Source: Eubacteriales Family XIII. Incertae Sedis bacterium
GTDB lineage: Bacteria; Bacillota; Clostridia; Peptostreptococcales; Anaerovoracaceae
Direction: 5' to 3'
DNA: 60,317 nt
Assembly (NCBI GenBank): GCA_031264295.1
Contig: JAISED010000062.1
Span: forward strand, 1 to 60,317
The notes beneath the pieces are model-generated. The model was not told the origin of the DNA. It saw only the letters and a list, made by a program, of their open reading frames with translations, and did no database searches. The translations under genes were made by a program, and so were the position numbers. Positions 12,467-20,679 of this stretch are shown here, piece by piece; position 1 is the stretch's first letter; every line of letters begins with the position of its first letter.

Positions 12467-12495
12467 AATATAACAAATAATTACTAAAATATCAA
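12467..12495 (-). promoter_or_regulatory. Promoter of the candidate RNA unit
   Basis: Minus-strand TTGATA (12490-12495), exactly 17 bp, TATATT (12467-12472); five of six consensus bases in each box. Predicted start near 12460. It points away from the methyltransferase gene, towards rpoB. Confidence 0.6.
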
Positions 12496-12919
12496 GTGTT
12501 TTTTGTAATTTTTCTAAGTATTTTATATATTTTTTTATATTATGCTCATATTCTTGGATTTTAAACCTATTTATCGCAATATGACAGGTGTAATCAACCT
12601 TACATTGTTAATTATGTGTTTACATCGACTTATCTGGCAATTATTTTACTCAAGCTCTAGTTTTTGCTTATTATTTTACCTATACGCCGCCTGCTTTTCG
12701 TCCTAAACATTATAAACGCGTTATAAGCGCTATAAGCTCATTATTTAAAATCATTGCGATTCAGCGTGAAATATGCTAATATTTCTAGTAGAACTTATGC
12801 CGTTATTGACCGGCTGCAAATCGCCGCATGGGTTTGTAGTCCATATGATACTTGTAATACTATTTTCCGCTGTCTGCCTAATTATTTGGGGCGGAGGCTA
12901 AATTGAGAATAGTATAAAA

Positions 12920-12969
12920 GGATTCTTGATTAATGAAAACTCACAACAACAAACCTAAAGTGCTTGAAT
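12920..12969 (+). repeat. Left direct repeat flanking the restriction-modification module
   Basis: The 37 bases from the methyltransferase ATG (12933-12969) recur at 14777-14813 with one mismatch. Upstream, GGATTCTT is also shared (12920-12927 and 14763-14770), with a one-base difference in spacing to the ATG. The repeats bracket exactly the two restriction-modification genes, consistent with insertion by long target duplication or excision-prone recombination. Confidence 0.85.
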
Positions 12970-13994
12970 TATTCGCGGGCGCGGGCGGGCTGGCGCTCGG
13001 TATTGAACGCGCGGGTTTTGAGACGCTCGGATTGATCGAACTTGATAAAGATGCTTCCGAGACGCTGAAGGCAAACCGTCCTGAATGGAAGGTAATCCAT
13101 GATGATATCGCGAACATTTCTCCGCTCGATCTCCCCGGCTATTTTTCAGTGCAGATCGAGGAACTGGATTTACTATCCGGAGGAGCGCCTTGTCAATCAT
13201 TTTCATATGCAGGCAAACGCCTGGGTCTTGACGATACACGAGGAACACTATTTTATCACTATGCCTTATTTCTAAAAAAATTACAGCCCAAAGCGTTTTT
13301 GTTTGAGAATGTCAGGGGTCTCTTGACGCATAATAATGGGCATACATATCAAACAATACTTGACATTTTCTCAGAAACGGGGTATACCATTAAAAATGAT
13401 ATTTTAAATGCTTGGGATTACGGTGTTCCACAAAAACGCGAACGCCTTATCACGATTGGTATTCGTAATGACCTGAAAGGGAAACTGTCTATTGATTTCC
13501 CTGAAAAGCAGAAATACCGACCGGTTCTGCGCGATGTGCTCCCAGGGGTTCCAGCAAGCGAAGGCGCACAATATTCTGAATATAAACGCAAGATATTTGA
13601 GTTAGTCCCTCCGGGTGGGTATTGGCGTGATATACCAGAAGACATCGCCCAAGAATATATGAAAAGTTGCTGGGAAATGGGAGGCGGCAGAACCGGTATA
13701 TTGCGACGGCTCAGTTTGGATGAACCGTCATTGGCAGTTTTGACTTCTCCATCACAGAAGCAGACAGATCGCTGCCACCCTACAGAAGCACGCCCTTTCA
13801 CCGTTAGGGAAAATGCCCGTATCCAATGTTTCCCTGATGAGTGGATTTTCTGCGGTTCTACAGCCAGCCAATACAAGCAGATCGGAAACGCCGTTCCTGT
13901 TCAGTTAGCATTTAAAATTGCGAAAGAGATATACAACGGATTGGAAAATTACACATGTGGCCATTATCATTCATTTCAGAACAAGATTTCATAA
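12933..13994 (+). CDS. DNA (cytosine-5-)-methyltransferase, type II R-M
   Basis: A 353-residue C5 methyltransferase that adds a methyl group from S-adenosylmethionine to cytosine in DNA. Motif I is ELFAGAGGLALG (about 12-23). Motif IV carries the catalytic cysteine in GGAPCQSF (Cys87). Motif VI is ENV (about 125-127), motif VIII QKRERL (about 167-172), and motif X IGNAVPVQLA near the C-terminus. The target recognition region lies roughly at 190-310. The following nuclease belongs to the Eco47II family, so GGNCC is the inferred target. The last 40 bases overlap the nuclease gene, implying coupled translation. More AT-rich than the flanking genes. Confidence 0.93.
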   Translation: MKTHNNKPKVLELFAGAGGLALGIERAGFETLGLIELDKDASETLKANRPEWKVIHDDIANISPLDLPGYFSVQIEELDLLSGGAPCQSFSYAGKRLGLDDTRGTLFYHYALFLKKLQPKAFLFENVRGLLTHNNGHTYQTILDIFSETGYTIKNDILNAWDYGVPQKRERLITIGIRNDLKGKLSIDFPEKQKYRPVLRDVLPGVPASEGAQYSEYKRKIFELVPPGGYWRDIPEDIAQEYMKSCWEMGGGRTGILRRLSLDEPSLAVLTSPSQKQTDRCHPTEARPFTVRENARIQCFPDEWIFCGSTASQYKQIGNAVPVQLAFKIAKEIYNGLENYTCGHYHSFQNKIS

Positions 13995-14743
13995 AACACG
14001 TCCATTTGACTATTTCCCAATACGGCGAAAAACTTGCGCCGTATGATTTGAGCGCGTTCAACAGCAATATTATTGACCCTATAAAACTGATTTTTGACAA
14101 GACCGTTTATAACTTCTCTTGGGACGAGATTATAAAGAATGAGATTTTTCGCCAACGCGATAAATCGAATAACAACGACATCGGCTATTTCCATCAGCGT
14201 ATTTTTGAATATCTCGCGGATTGTACTGTTCCGCAAACGGGTTGGGATGTCGTCTTCAGCCGGGCTTCCGGCATAGCCCTTCCCAACGACGATACGGTCA
14301 CTACCGTATATGTTGAAATGAAGAACAAGCATAACACTATGAACTCTACCGCAGCAGGCAAAACATATATTAAAATGCAAGGACAGTTACTGAGCGACGA
14401 TGATTGCGCCTGTTTTTTAGTAGAAACGATTGCGAAGAAATCACAGAATATTACTTGGACAATCACAGTTGATAAGGTAAAACAAAGCCACCGGAGAATA
14501 CGGCGCGTAAGCATGGATGAATTTTATGCGCTTGTCACAGGGCAGCGCGACGCATTTTACCAGCTGTGCATGATTCTCCCTAGTGTAATCGAAGAAGTCG
14601 TCAAGAACTTTGACGCCGTCGCAACGCCAAGAGATAGTGTTTATAAAGAATTATCCGATATCGCTAATGCGAAGGGCGGTTCGTTTACATTAGCTTTATA
14701 CTTGCTCGGCTTTAATGATTATATAGGATTTACCGCTGATTGA
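13955..14743 (+). CDS. Type II restriction endonuclease, Eco47II/Sau96I-like
   Basis: A 262-residue protein matching what I know of the Eco47II restriction endonuclease family. It starts inside the methyltransferase gene, and this tight methyltransferase-nuclease overlap is classic for type II systems. A PD-(D/E)xK-like core is suggested by GWDVVFSRASG then TTVYVEMKNKHNTM, where the E-x-K after a hydrophobic strand fits the active site. The family members known to me cut GGNCC; that specificity is inference. The gene is intact with no frameshift. Its presence with the methyltransferase suggests a functional R-M unit. Confidence 0.82.
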   Translation: MWPLSFISEQDFIKHVHLTISQYGEKLAPYDLSAFNSNIIDPIKLIFDKTVYNFSWDEIIKNEIFRQRDKSNNNDIGYFHQRIFEYLADCTVPQTGWDVVFSRASGIALPNDDTVTTVYVEMKNKHNTMNSTAAGKTYIKMQGQLLSDDDCACFLVETIAKKSQNITWTITVDKVKQSHRRIRRVSMDEFYALVTGQRDAFYQLCMILPSVIEEVVKNFDAVATPRDSVYKELSDIANAKGGSFTLALYLLGFNDYIGFTAD

Positions 14744-14762
14744 ATTTTGCTTTTATTTTAAG

Positions 14763-14813
14763 GGATTCTTACTTCAATGAAAACTCACAACAACAAACCG
14801 AAAGTGCTTGAAT
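14763..14813 (+). repeat. Right direct repeat; forms the 5' end of the decarboxylase gene
   Basis: Second copy of the sequence at 12920-12969. It supplies the ATG and first 12 codons (MKTHNNKPKVLE) of the following decarboxylase, identical to the first 12 residues of the methyltransferase. KPKVLELFAGAGG is natural methyltransferase sequence, so the decarboxylase probably gained this leader through the insertion event. Confidence 0.85.
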
Positions 14814-16369
14814 CAATAGGCGAAATGTCCGCCGCCCCTCATTCCAAGGAGTCAATAAGCGGAATATCCTCTGCTTCTATGTACGACTTTTTAAAAACCC
14901 ACGCCGAATGCGGCGCGGTATCGTTTCACATGCCGGGGCATAAGGGCGGCACACTCTACCGTGAGTACGGATTCGGCCAGTTTTTGGACAATATAATGGA
15001 CTGTGATATTACCGAGATCCCCGGCGCCGATAATCTTTTTCAGTCCGAAGGGATCATCAGACAGCTAGAGGCTCGGTACGCGCGGCTCTACGGCGCGGGC
15101 AGCTCCCGCATCTTGGTGAACGGCAGCAGCTGTGGGCTCATCGCCGCCGTCCTTGCCTCCGTTGGACGAGGCGGCAAACTGATAATGGCGAGAAACAGCC
15201 ATAAATCCATATTCAACGCCCTAACGCTGGGAGATATCAATCCTGTTTACGCCTACCCAAGCCTCATCCCCGAGCTGAATATTTCGGGTTCCGTCTCCCC
15301 GGATGAGATCCACAGACTCCTGAGCGAAAATCCCGACGCAGATGCTGTAATCCTGCCCAGTCCCAATTATTACGGGATATGTTCAGACATAGAAGCCATA
15401 GCTGAAATAAGCCACTCCTATGATAAAATACTCATCGTCGATCAGGCTCATGGCGCCCATTTGAAATTTTTTCGGATGCATGGCATCGACTGTTTCCCTA
15501 AACCTGCGGAAGAATCCGGCGCCGATCTGGTTATAAACAGCACGCATAAAACACTGGCGTCCTTTACCCAAAGCGCCGTTATCAACATCTGCGGCCGCAG
15601 GCTTGACAGATCCGTCCTAGATGATAAACTGCAATGTATTGAAAGTTCCAGTCCGTCATATCTGCTCATGGCCTCGCTTGATATCAACGCGGCATTACTT
15701 GAGTGCGCAGGCGGCGAGTTGATGCGCCGCTGGCATGAAAATATCATATATTTCTACAAAAACGCTAAAGATATAGCCGGGCTTGACGTCTTCGAGCCCT
15801 TCCCGCTTTTCGATCATACGAAGTTGAATTTCAGTTTCGCGCATATGGAAGGAAAAGAACTCGAAGCTATATTGAATCGTGATTACGGGATCTTTCCCGA
15901 ACTATATACAGGCGGATTGGTCATGTGCATGACAGGTATAGGCAACAGCAGAAGCGATATAGACAAGCTGCTGGACGCCCTCGCCGGCATCTCTGCGCAG
16001 CGCAGCGGCGGGCGACAATTCAGCGGCGGGCGGCACGGTGATGATGTCCCGCATGGCGGCGGTCGGCACGGCGATGATGTCCCGCACGGCGGCGGTCGGC
16101 AAAGCGCGATGAAGCGCCCGGCTGAGGTTTACATAGGCCAACGCGTTGAAACATTCGCGATTCCATCCGTGAAACGTCGGATGCTCCTTGACGACGCCGT
16201 CGGCGCCGTCTGTGCGGGCAGCGTCATCCCCTATCCTCCCGGCATTCCCCTGGTATGCCCCGGGGAAAAATTCACGGCTGAAACCATAGCGCTTATTAAA
16301 AAGCTGAGACATGAAGGCGAAAAAGTCATCGGACTCAATGAAAGGGACGAGGTGCTGGCGGGACGCTAA
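14777..16369 (+). CDS. PLP-dependent Orn/Lys/Arg decarboxylase family protein
   Basis: A 530-residue fold-type I PLP enzyme of the Gram-positive arginine/lysine/ornithine decarboxylase group, which makes agmatine, cadaverine or putrescine. Visible motifs are HMPGHKGG (51-58), the cofactor site VDQAHGAHL (Asp222, His225) and the Schiff-base lysine in STHKT (Lys258). The C-terminal domain ends with GIPLVCPGE. Substrate cannot be read from motifs; the nearby agmatinase-family gene favours arginine. Two oddities: the first 12 residues are copied from the upstream methyltransferase, so the original start may be the Met at residue 17 or 35; and residues about 409-447 are a Gly/Arg/His/Asp repeat insertion (HGDDVPHGGGR twice) between the domains. 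Confidence 0.88.
   Translation: MKTHNNKPKVLESIGEMSAAPHSKESISGISSASMYDFLKTHAECGAVSFHMPGHKGGTLYREYGFGQFLDNIMDCDITEIPGADNLFQSEGIIRQLEARYARLYGAGSSRILVNGSSCGLIAAVLASVGRGGKLIMARNSHKSIFNALTLGDINPVYAYPSLIPELNISGSVSPDEIHRLLSENPDADAVILPSPNYYGICSDIEAIAEISHSYDKILIVDQAHGAHLKFFRMHGIDCFPKPAEESGADLVINSTHKTLASFTQSAVINICGRRLDRSVLDDKLQCIESSSPSYLLMASLDINAALLECAGGELMRRWHENIIYFYKNAKDIAGLDVFEPFPLFDHTKLNFSFAHMEGKELEAILNRDYGIFPELYTGGLVMCMTGIGNSRSDIDKLLDALAGISAQRSGGRQFSGGRHGDDVPHGGGRHGDDVPHGGGRQSAMKRPAEVYIGQRVETFAIPSVKRRMLLDDAVGAVCAGSVIPYPPGIPLVCPGEKFTAETIALIKKLRHEGEKVIGLNERDEVLAGR
16010..16105 (+). repeat. In-frame short tandem repeats within the decarboxylase gene
   Basis: Two copies of a 33-base unit (about 16029-16094) plus shorter GGCGG/CGGCA repeats encode GGRHGDDVPHG-type residues in the linker between the PLP and C-terminal domains. 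Repeats flank the unit on both sides, which suggests slippage expansion. Confidence 0.75.
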
Positions 16370-16390
16370 ACGACCGGAGTCTTCCGAGAA

Positions 16391-17503
16391 TCAAGCCTGG
16401 GTATTCAAGCGCAGTTCATATACAAACTCCAACCTGCGCCTGTAATCAAGCTCAATAAAATCCGTGGGTTTCACATCGGCGGCTTTCTTGCCGAAGTACG
16501 ACAAACCCGAATACTCAAGCATTTTATAGACGAACTGCGAACAGAACATAATATTCGGCTTGTGGGAGTGCTTTGTTATCAATCCCAGCAGGTTGTATGC
16601 GCTGCCCTCGCGGTTTATCTGTTCAAGCTTTTCGAATATCATCCGCTTCTGTTGCAGCTGCGCCCTGAGCCGATACACCATTATCGACGAGTCGGGTTTT
16701 TGATTAAAATACTCCAGCATCTCCATGTTCATGCCCGGCAGATAAACGTTGACGCCGCCGTTATAACTCACAATGGTCTTGAGTTCGCTGTCAAAAGCGA
16801 TCGAAGCGTGATTATACTCCGTGCCGGTAAACATGGAAATCAGCTCGCTGGCGGGACTGCCGGTATTCGAGATGATGATATACAGATACGGATCGCATAG
16901 ACTCTCCCTTGCCGCGTCGAAATACTCTTCTGTCAGGTTGCCGTTGTTTATATATCTGAATGAATTGTGCCGCGGTATATCATTCAGCACCATATTCAGA
17001 TGATCCGATGCTAAAACATTACCCACCTTGTTTATAGTCTCGACCATAGTCCTTATCTTTTCACTGTTCTCCTTTATTTCATTAAATGTAAATGTCGTCA
17101 ATTCCTGTACTGATGGCATGTACAGTTGCGCGTAATTGCGCGATGTAAACAATCGCTCGATAACATACGGAAATATCGCCAAGCACGTCGCAAATAGCTT
17201 ACACAGGTAAAACATGAAGAAATTATGTTCAACCCAAAATACAACTGTTACGCAATATACGATTTGTACTACCATTATTAAGGCATAGGAGGCGCCTAAC
17301 AGCATTCTCACCCTCTTGCGCGAGGGCGTCATCGTAGCCCGCGACGCCAGAATAATGAATGTCAAAACATATACGAGTATGTATATTACCCCGTCCCCGC
17401 TTATAAAGAGTCCCAATAATAACACTATAATAATCCGGCTTATCGTCGAATGATCCCACGTCAAGCCTCTCTTACTACCCTCATTTGTTTTTTTCATATC
17501 CAT
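16391..17503 (-). CDS. Membrane protein with C-terminal NlpC/P60-superfamily (YiiX-like) domain
   Basis: A 370-residue protein. The first ~110 residues hold several hydrophobic segments (IIIVLLLGLFISGDGVIYIL, then LIMVVQIVYCVTVVFW and FFMFYLCKLFATCLAIF), so it is membrane anchored. The C-terminal ~170 residues look like the permuted papain-like/YiiX-type amidase fold: a His in TEYNHASIAF and a nucleophile-like Cys in IMFCSQFVYKML. Such domains cleave amide or lipid-linked bonds, but no substrate can be named. It converges with the decarboxylase gene (21 bp apart) and is divergent from the deacetylase. Confidence 0.6.
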   Translation of the reverse strand: MDMKKTNEGSKRGLTWDHSTISRIIIVLLLGLFISGDGVIYILVYVLTFIILASRATMTPSRKRVRMLLGASYALIMVVQIVYCVTVVFWVEHNFFMFYLCKLFATCLAIFPYVIERLFTSRNYAQLYMPSVQELTTFTFNEIKENSEKIRTMVETINKVGNVLASDHLNMVLNDIPRHNSFRYINNGNLTEEYFDAARESLCDPYLYIIISNTGSPASELISMFTGTEYNHASIAFDSELKTIVSYNGGVNVYLPGMNMEMLEYFNQKPDSSIMVYRLRAQLQQKRMIFEKLEQINREGSAYNLLGLITKHSHKPNIMFCSQFVYKMLEYSGLSYFGKKAADVKPTDFIELDYRRRLEFVYELRLNTQA

Positions 17504-17640
17504 ATTTTTCGCATCTCATTATACCCGATACCCGTCTGTAATTTTTCAGTGTAAATAACCCAATATTTCCAAGTCGTTGCTATGATATCACAAACTGAGC
17601 CGAAATACAACAAAAAAACCTGTTACTTCTCTGCGTTCTG

Positions 17641-17669
17641 TTGAAATATACAACAATTTATGTTACAAT
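17641..17669 (+). promoter_or_regulatory. Promoter for the polysaccharide deacetylase
   Basis: TTGAAA (17641-17646), 17-bp spacer, TACAAT (17664-17669): each box is one base from consensus. Predicted start near 17676, about 30 bases before the ATG, with CGGAGG as ribosome binding site. Confidence 0.75.
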
Positions 17670-17704
17670 TAACCTCGTATTTGTGACTTTCGGAGGTTTG
17701 GGAT

Positions 17705-19474
17705 ATGAAAAAAAACGTTTGCTATTTGTTGTTGTTCTTCACTTTGTTCATGACGGGTTGTTCTGCATCCTTGCAAGGTATCAGTTCCATCTTGCCGTGG
17801 AATATTTCGGATAAATCCGTTCCCACGCCTACTTCTAATGAATCGGTCGCGATTGAAAATGTAAATGTATATGATGCGCGTGAATATGGCGAAGCTGACG
17901 CGATCATTGACAACGGAAATTTTCTGCATTGCTACCTGCTTTACCCTAAAACCGGGCTTCCGGAGATCGACAGAATCATTTACAATTGGGCGGATTCCGT
18001 CTACTTTGAAACTAAAAAAAACATATATGAACTTCATGATAAGGATCCTTCTGTAATCGGCGAAATCAACGCTCAGTATAACGCTTATCTTATCAACGAG
18101 GCTTACGCCGGTGTTGAAGAGGCGGTATTCTACACGCATTCTCAGTTGGATGCGCCGGTGGAATTCGTCAAAGCATTTAATATCGACCTTGCGCGCGGTC
18201 AGTTGATTGAAAATTATGAAATTATCAATCCGGAATACACAGACGATGTACTCGGACTGCTCACAGAGCAGATCCTCATACGTTATCCTGATTTTTCTGA
18301 TCAGCTTGCTTACGTGGATGCGGCTTGGCTGGAGAAGATCGCATTGACCCGTGACGGCGTCGACGTCATTCTTGACAGCGATAAATTCTTGCCGTCGTAC
18401 CCAGGCGTTCATATATTCAAGCTCACATATGAAAGTTTAGGCGACGCGCTTGTGCTCGGCCGTTCATCCTCTGATCTTCAGAACACTTCAGATCTGATTC
18501 TTGCCGACGCGGAACAAGCTGCGGACAGTTCCGCGACGACGGATGCAAGCGCTTCCTCCAAGCCGCAAACGTCTGCTAACAGCGCAGATCTTTTCCCGCG
18601 CTCGCAGTCCTCGCTCCTGCCTGACCCGCTGCGGCCGCAGTTTTCATACGCAAGTGACATTCCACCGGCTCAGGCTCAATCGCAGCCGGCTCAGGCTCAA
18701 CCGCAGACACCGCCTCAGTCGAAATCGCAGCCGTCTCAGGCTCCTCAGGCACCGACACCGGCTCAGGCTCCTCAGGCGCAACCGCAGACACCGCCGGAAT
18801 CGCAGCCGGCTCCGGCTCAACCGCAGACACCGCCTCAGCCGGAATCGCAGAAACGATGGATCGATCCGGAAAAACCTATGGTCGCCCTGACCTTTGACGA
18901 TGGACCGAGTAAGTTCACTCCACGTATTATCGAACTGCTCGCTCAAAGCGAAGGCAGAGCTACATTCTGTGTTGTAGGCGGACGCGTAGAGGCTTACTCA
19001 GATACTATAAAGCAAGCAGTCGCACAGGGTTCTGAGGTAATCGGTCACTCCTGGGATCACAAACAATTCACACGCTTGACGGGAGACGAACTCCGCTTTG
19101 AGATCTCGGCTACAAATAAAGCCATATACAATGTCACCGGCATAATGCCCACCATGTACCGCCCGCCTTACGGTTCAGTAAACAGCGCGGTATCCGCTAT
19201 ATCGCAGGAAATGGGCATGTCCATCGTGAATTGGTCGATCGATACCTTGGACTGGAAAAAGCGAAAATCGAACTCGGTTTACAATGCTATAATGTCCAAA
19301 GTGACCGATGGCAGCATAGTACTATGCCATGATCTATACGGCTCCACCGCAGACGCGATGGAGCGCGTTATACCTGAACTTACGGCACAGGGTTACCAAC
19401 TTGTAACACTCTCCGAACTTTTCAGTTTTTCCAAAGAACCGCTTGTGGCTGGGGGCTTATACAACCGCCGCTAA
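17705..19474 (+). CDS. Lipoprotein polysaccharide deacetylase (PdaC-like, NodB domain)
   Basis: A 589-residue exported lipoprotein: signal peptide MKKNVCYLLLFFTLFMTGC, lipidated Cys19. Residues about 70-260 resemble the DUF4163/DUF3298 module of PdaC-like enzymes. A Pro/Gln/Ala-rich linker (about 310-385) is built of repeated QPQTPP and QAP units and may span the cell wall. The NodB domain (about 390-580) carries the metal/catalytic motifs TFDDGPS, GHSWDH (His-x3-His), RPPYG and the closing LCHD. Such enzymes remove N-acetyl groups from peptidoglycan or other polysaccharide. The gene end (GGLYNRR) sits in a duplicated 21-base element. Confidence 0.88.
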   Translation: MKKNVCYLLLFFTLFMTGCSASLQGISSILPWNISDKSVPTPTSNESVAIENVNVYDAREYGEADAIIDNGNFLHCYLLYPKTGLPEIDRIIYNWADSVYFETKKNIYELHDKDPSVIGEINAQYNAYLINEAYAGVEEAVFYTHSQLDAPVEFVKAFNIDLARGQLIENYEIINPEYTDDVLGLLTEQILIRYPDFSDQLAYVDAAWLEKIALTRDGVDVILDSDKFLPSYPGVHIFKLTYESLGDALVLGRSSSDLQNTSDLILADAEQAADSSATTDASASSKPQTSANSADLFPRSQSSLLPDPLRPQFSYASDIPPAQAQSQPAQAQPQTPPQSKSQPSQAPQAPTPAQAPQAQPQTPPESQPAPAQPQTPPQPESQKRWIDPEKPMVALTFDDGPSKFTPRIIELLAQSEGRATFCVVGGRVEAYSDTIKQAVAQGSEVIGHSWDHKQFTRLTGDELRFEISATNKAIYNVTGIMPTMYRPPYGSVNSAVSAISQEMGMSIVNWSIDTLDWKKRKSNSVYNAIMSKVTDGSIVLCHDLYGSTADAMERVIPELTAQGYQLVTLSELFSFSKEPLVAGGLYNRR

Positions 19475-19513
19475 CAAATAGCGGCTTCCGGCGGCTCATA
19501 CAACCGCCGCTAA
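19454..19513 (+). repeat. 21-bp duplication with hairpins at the deacetylase stop codon
   Basis: The 21 bases 19454-19474, including the TAA stop, recur at 19493-19513 with one mismatch. The region forms hairpins GCCGCTA/TAGCGGC (19467-19485) and CGGCGG/CCGCCG (19489-19510). No T-run follows directly, so terminator function is uncertain. Confidence 0.7.
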
Positions 19514-19547
19514 AGTCAGTGCCCCTAGGCCTTCTTATAGGCACCCT

Positions 19548-19715
19548 CGTCACGCCTCCGAACGGTCTTTTTTTCGCTGGACTGGCATCCGTCCGTATCG
19601 CCAAAACCTTCCTACCTCTTACCGTCACGCTTCCGAGCGGTCTTTTTTTCCGTTGGACTTGGCAGCCGTCCGTATCGCCAAACCTTCCTACCTCTTGCCG
19701 TCACGCTTCTGAAGC
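19548..19715 (-). repeat. Tandem repeat (units of 75-76 bp) covering the 3' end of the ureohydrolase gene
   Basis: Units start at 19548, 19623 and 19699 with CGTCACGC; the first two are nearly full length and the third is partial within the coding end. Shared blocks include CGGTCTTTTTTT and CCGTCCGTATCGCC. The ureohydrolase stop codon (19688-19690) lies in the second unit, so the gene's last codons and 3' flank were duplicated downstream. Confidence 0.8.
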
Positions 19716-20650
19716 GCCAGAATTGAGATCACTTCGTGGATGATATTGGCCGCCATATATGCGGTTTTCCCCGACTGATCGATCGCGGGCAGCACTTCTA
19801 CCAGATCCATCGCTATAATATTTACATCGCGGAGTCCCTGCACCAATGTCATACTTTCATAACCGCTAAAACCTCCCACTTCTATCGTCCCTGTCCCAGG
19901 CGCCATTGACGGATCAACAAAGTCAATATCGAAAGTCAGGAAGACCTTTGCCGCGCCGACGCGCTTTTGTATCCGCTTGACGGCTTCCGCAACGCCTATT
20001 CTGTGCAGTTCATTCGCTGTCAACACCTCAAATCCCAGATCTATTGAACCTTGCACATCCTCCGGACCGTATTGCGAGCCGCGAATTCCGATCTGAATAG
20101 AATGTGCTGTGTCTATGAGTCCCTCCTCGCATGCCCTGCGAAACGGCGTCCCATGGGTGTATTTCATCCCCCAGTAATTATCCCATGTATCTAGGTGTGA
20201 ATCGAAATGCACCAGCGCAACCGGGCCGTACGCCTTCGCCGCCGCTCTGAGTTCACCTAGCGTTATAGAGTGATCGCCGCCCAGCACTATAGGCGTGACG
20301 CCTGCGCGCAAAAATGGCAAAAGCCCCGCTTCGATCTCTCTGTACGTCTCGTGAATATAACCCGGAATCACATTGACGTCGCCGAAATCAACCCCCGAAA
20401 GATAGTCGAAGATATTCACGTCAAGGTTCATGCTATAGTTCCGCATCAGCGTGGACGCCTCGCGTATTGCCGTGGGGCCGAAACGCGCCCCGCTTTTATA
20501 ACTGGCGCCCGTGTCAAAGGGCGCTCCGATTACCGCGAAATCAATATCCTCAGTGGTCTTGACATACGGCAGTCTCATAAATGTCTTGATCCCCGAAAAG
20601 CGCGGCGCCGCCGACGCGCTCGGAGGCTGATACTTTATTTTCTCATTCAT
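19688..20650 (-). CDS. speB: Agmatinase/ureohydrolase family protein
   Basis: A 320-residue binuclear-manganese ureohydrolase, which hydrolyses a guanidino group to urea plus amine. Metal motifs are GGDHS (about 140), HFDSHLDTWD (Ser in place of the Ala of the usual DAHxD), and FDIDFVDPSMAPGTGT. Length is normal. Agmatinase (agmatine to putrescine plus urea) is the default call, but other guanidino substrates are possible in this family, and the symbol is by family resemblance. It lies 29 bp downstream of the BCCT transporter and shares its sigma-54 promoter. The last codons lie in a tandem duplication. Confidence 0.85.
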   Translation of the reverse strand: MNEKIKYQPPSASAAPRFSGIKTFMRLPYVKTTEDIDFAVIGAPFDTGASYKSGARFGPTAIREASTLMRNYSMNLDVNIFDYLSGVDFGDVNVIPGYIHETYREIEAGLLPFLRAGVTPIVLGGDHSITLGELRAAAKAYGPVALVHFDSHLDTWDNYWGMKYTHGTPFRRACEEGLIDTAHSIQIGIRGSQYGPEDVQGSIDLGFEVLTANELHRIGVAEAVKRIQKRVGAAKVFLTFDIDFVDPSMAPGTGTIEVGGFSGYESMTLVQGLRDVNIIAMDLVEVLPAIDQSGKTAYMAANIIHEVISILALQKRDGKR

Positions 20651-20679
20651 TTTTCATTTGTGTAAGGAGTCGGCGCTAT

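Noticed and set aside
12123..12487. Plus-strand frames of 83-86 codons
   Set aside because: Antisense to the candidate RNA unit, composition typical of chance frames, no start signals.
18644..18946. Arg/Leu-rich minus-strand frame opposite the deacetylase linker
   Set aside because: Antisense shadow of the Pro/Gln repeats.
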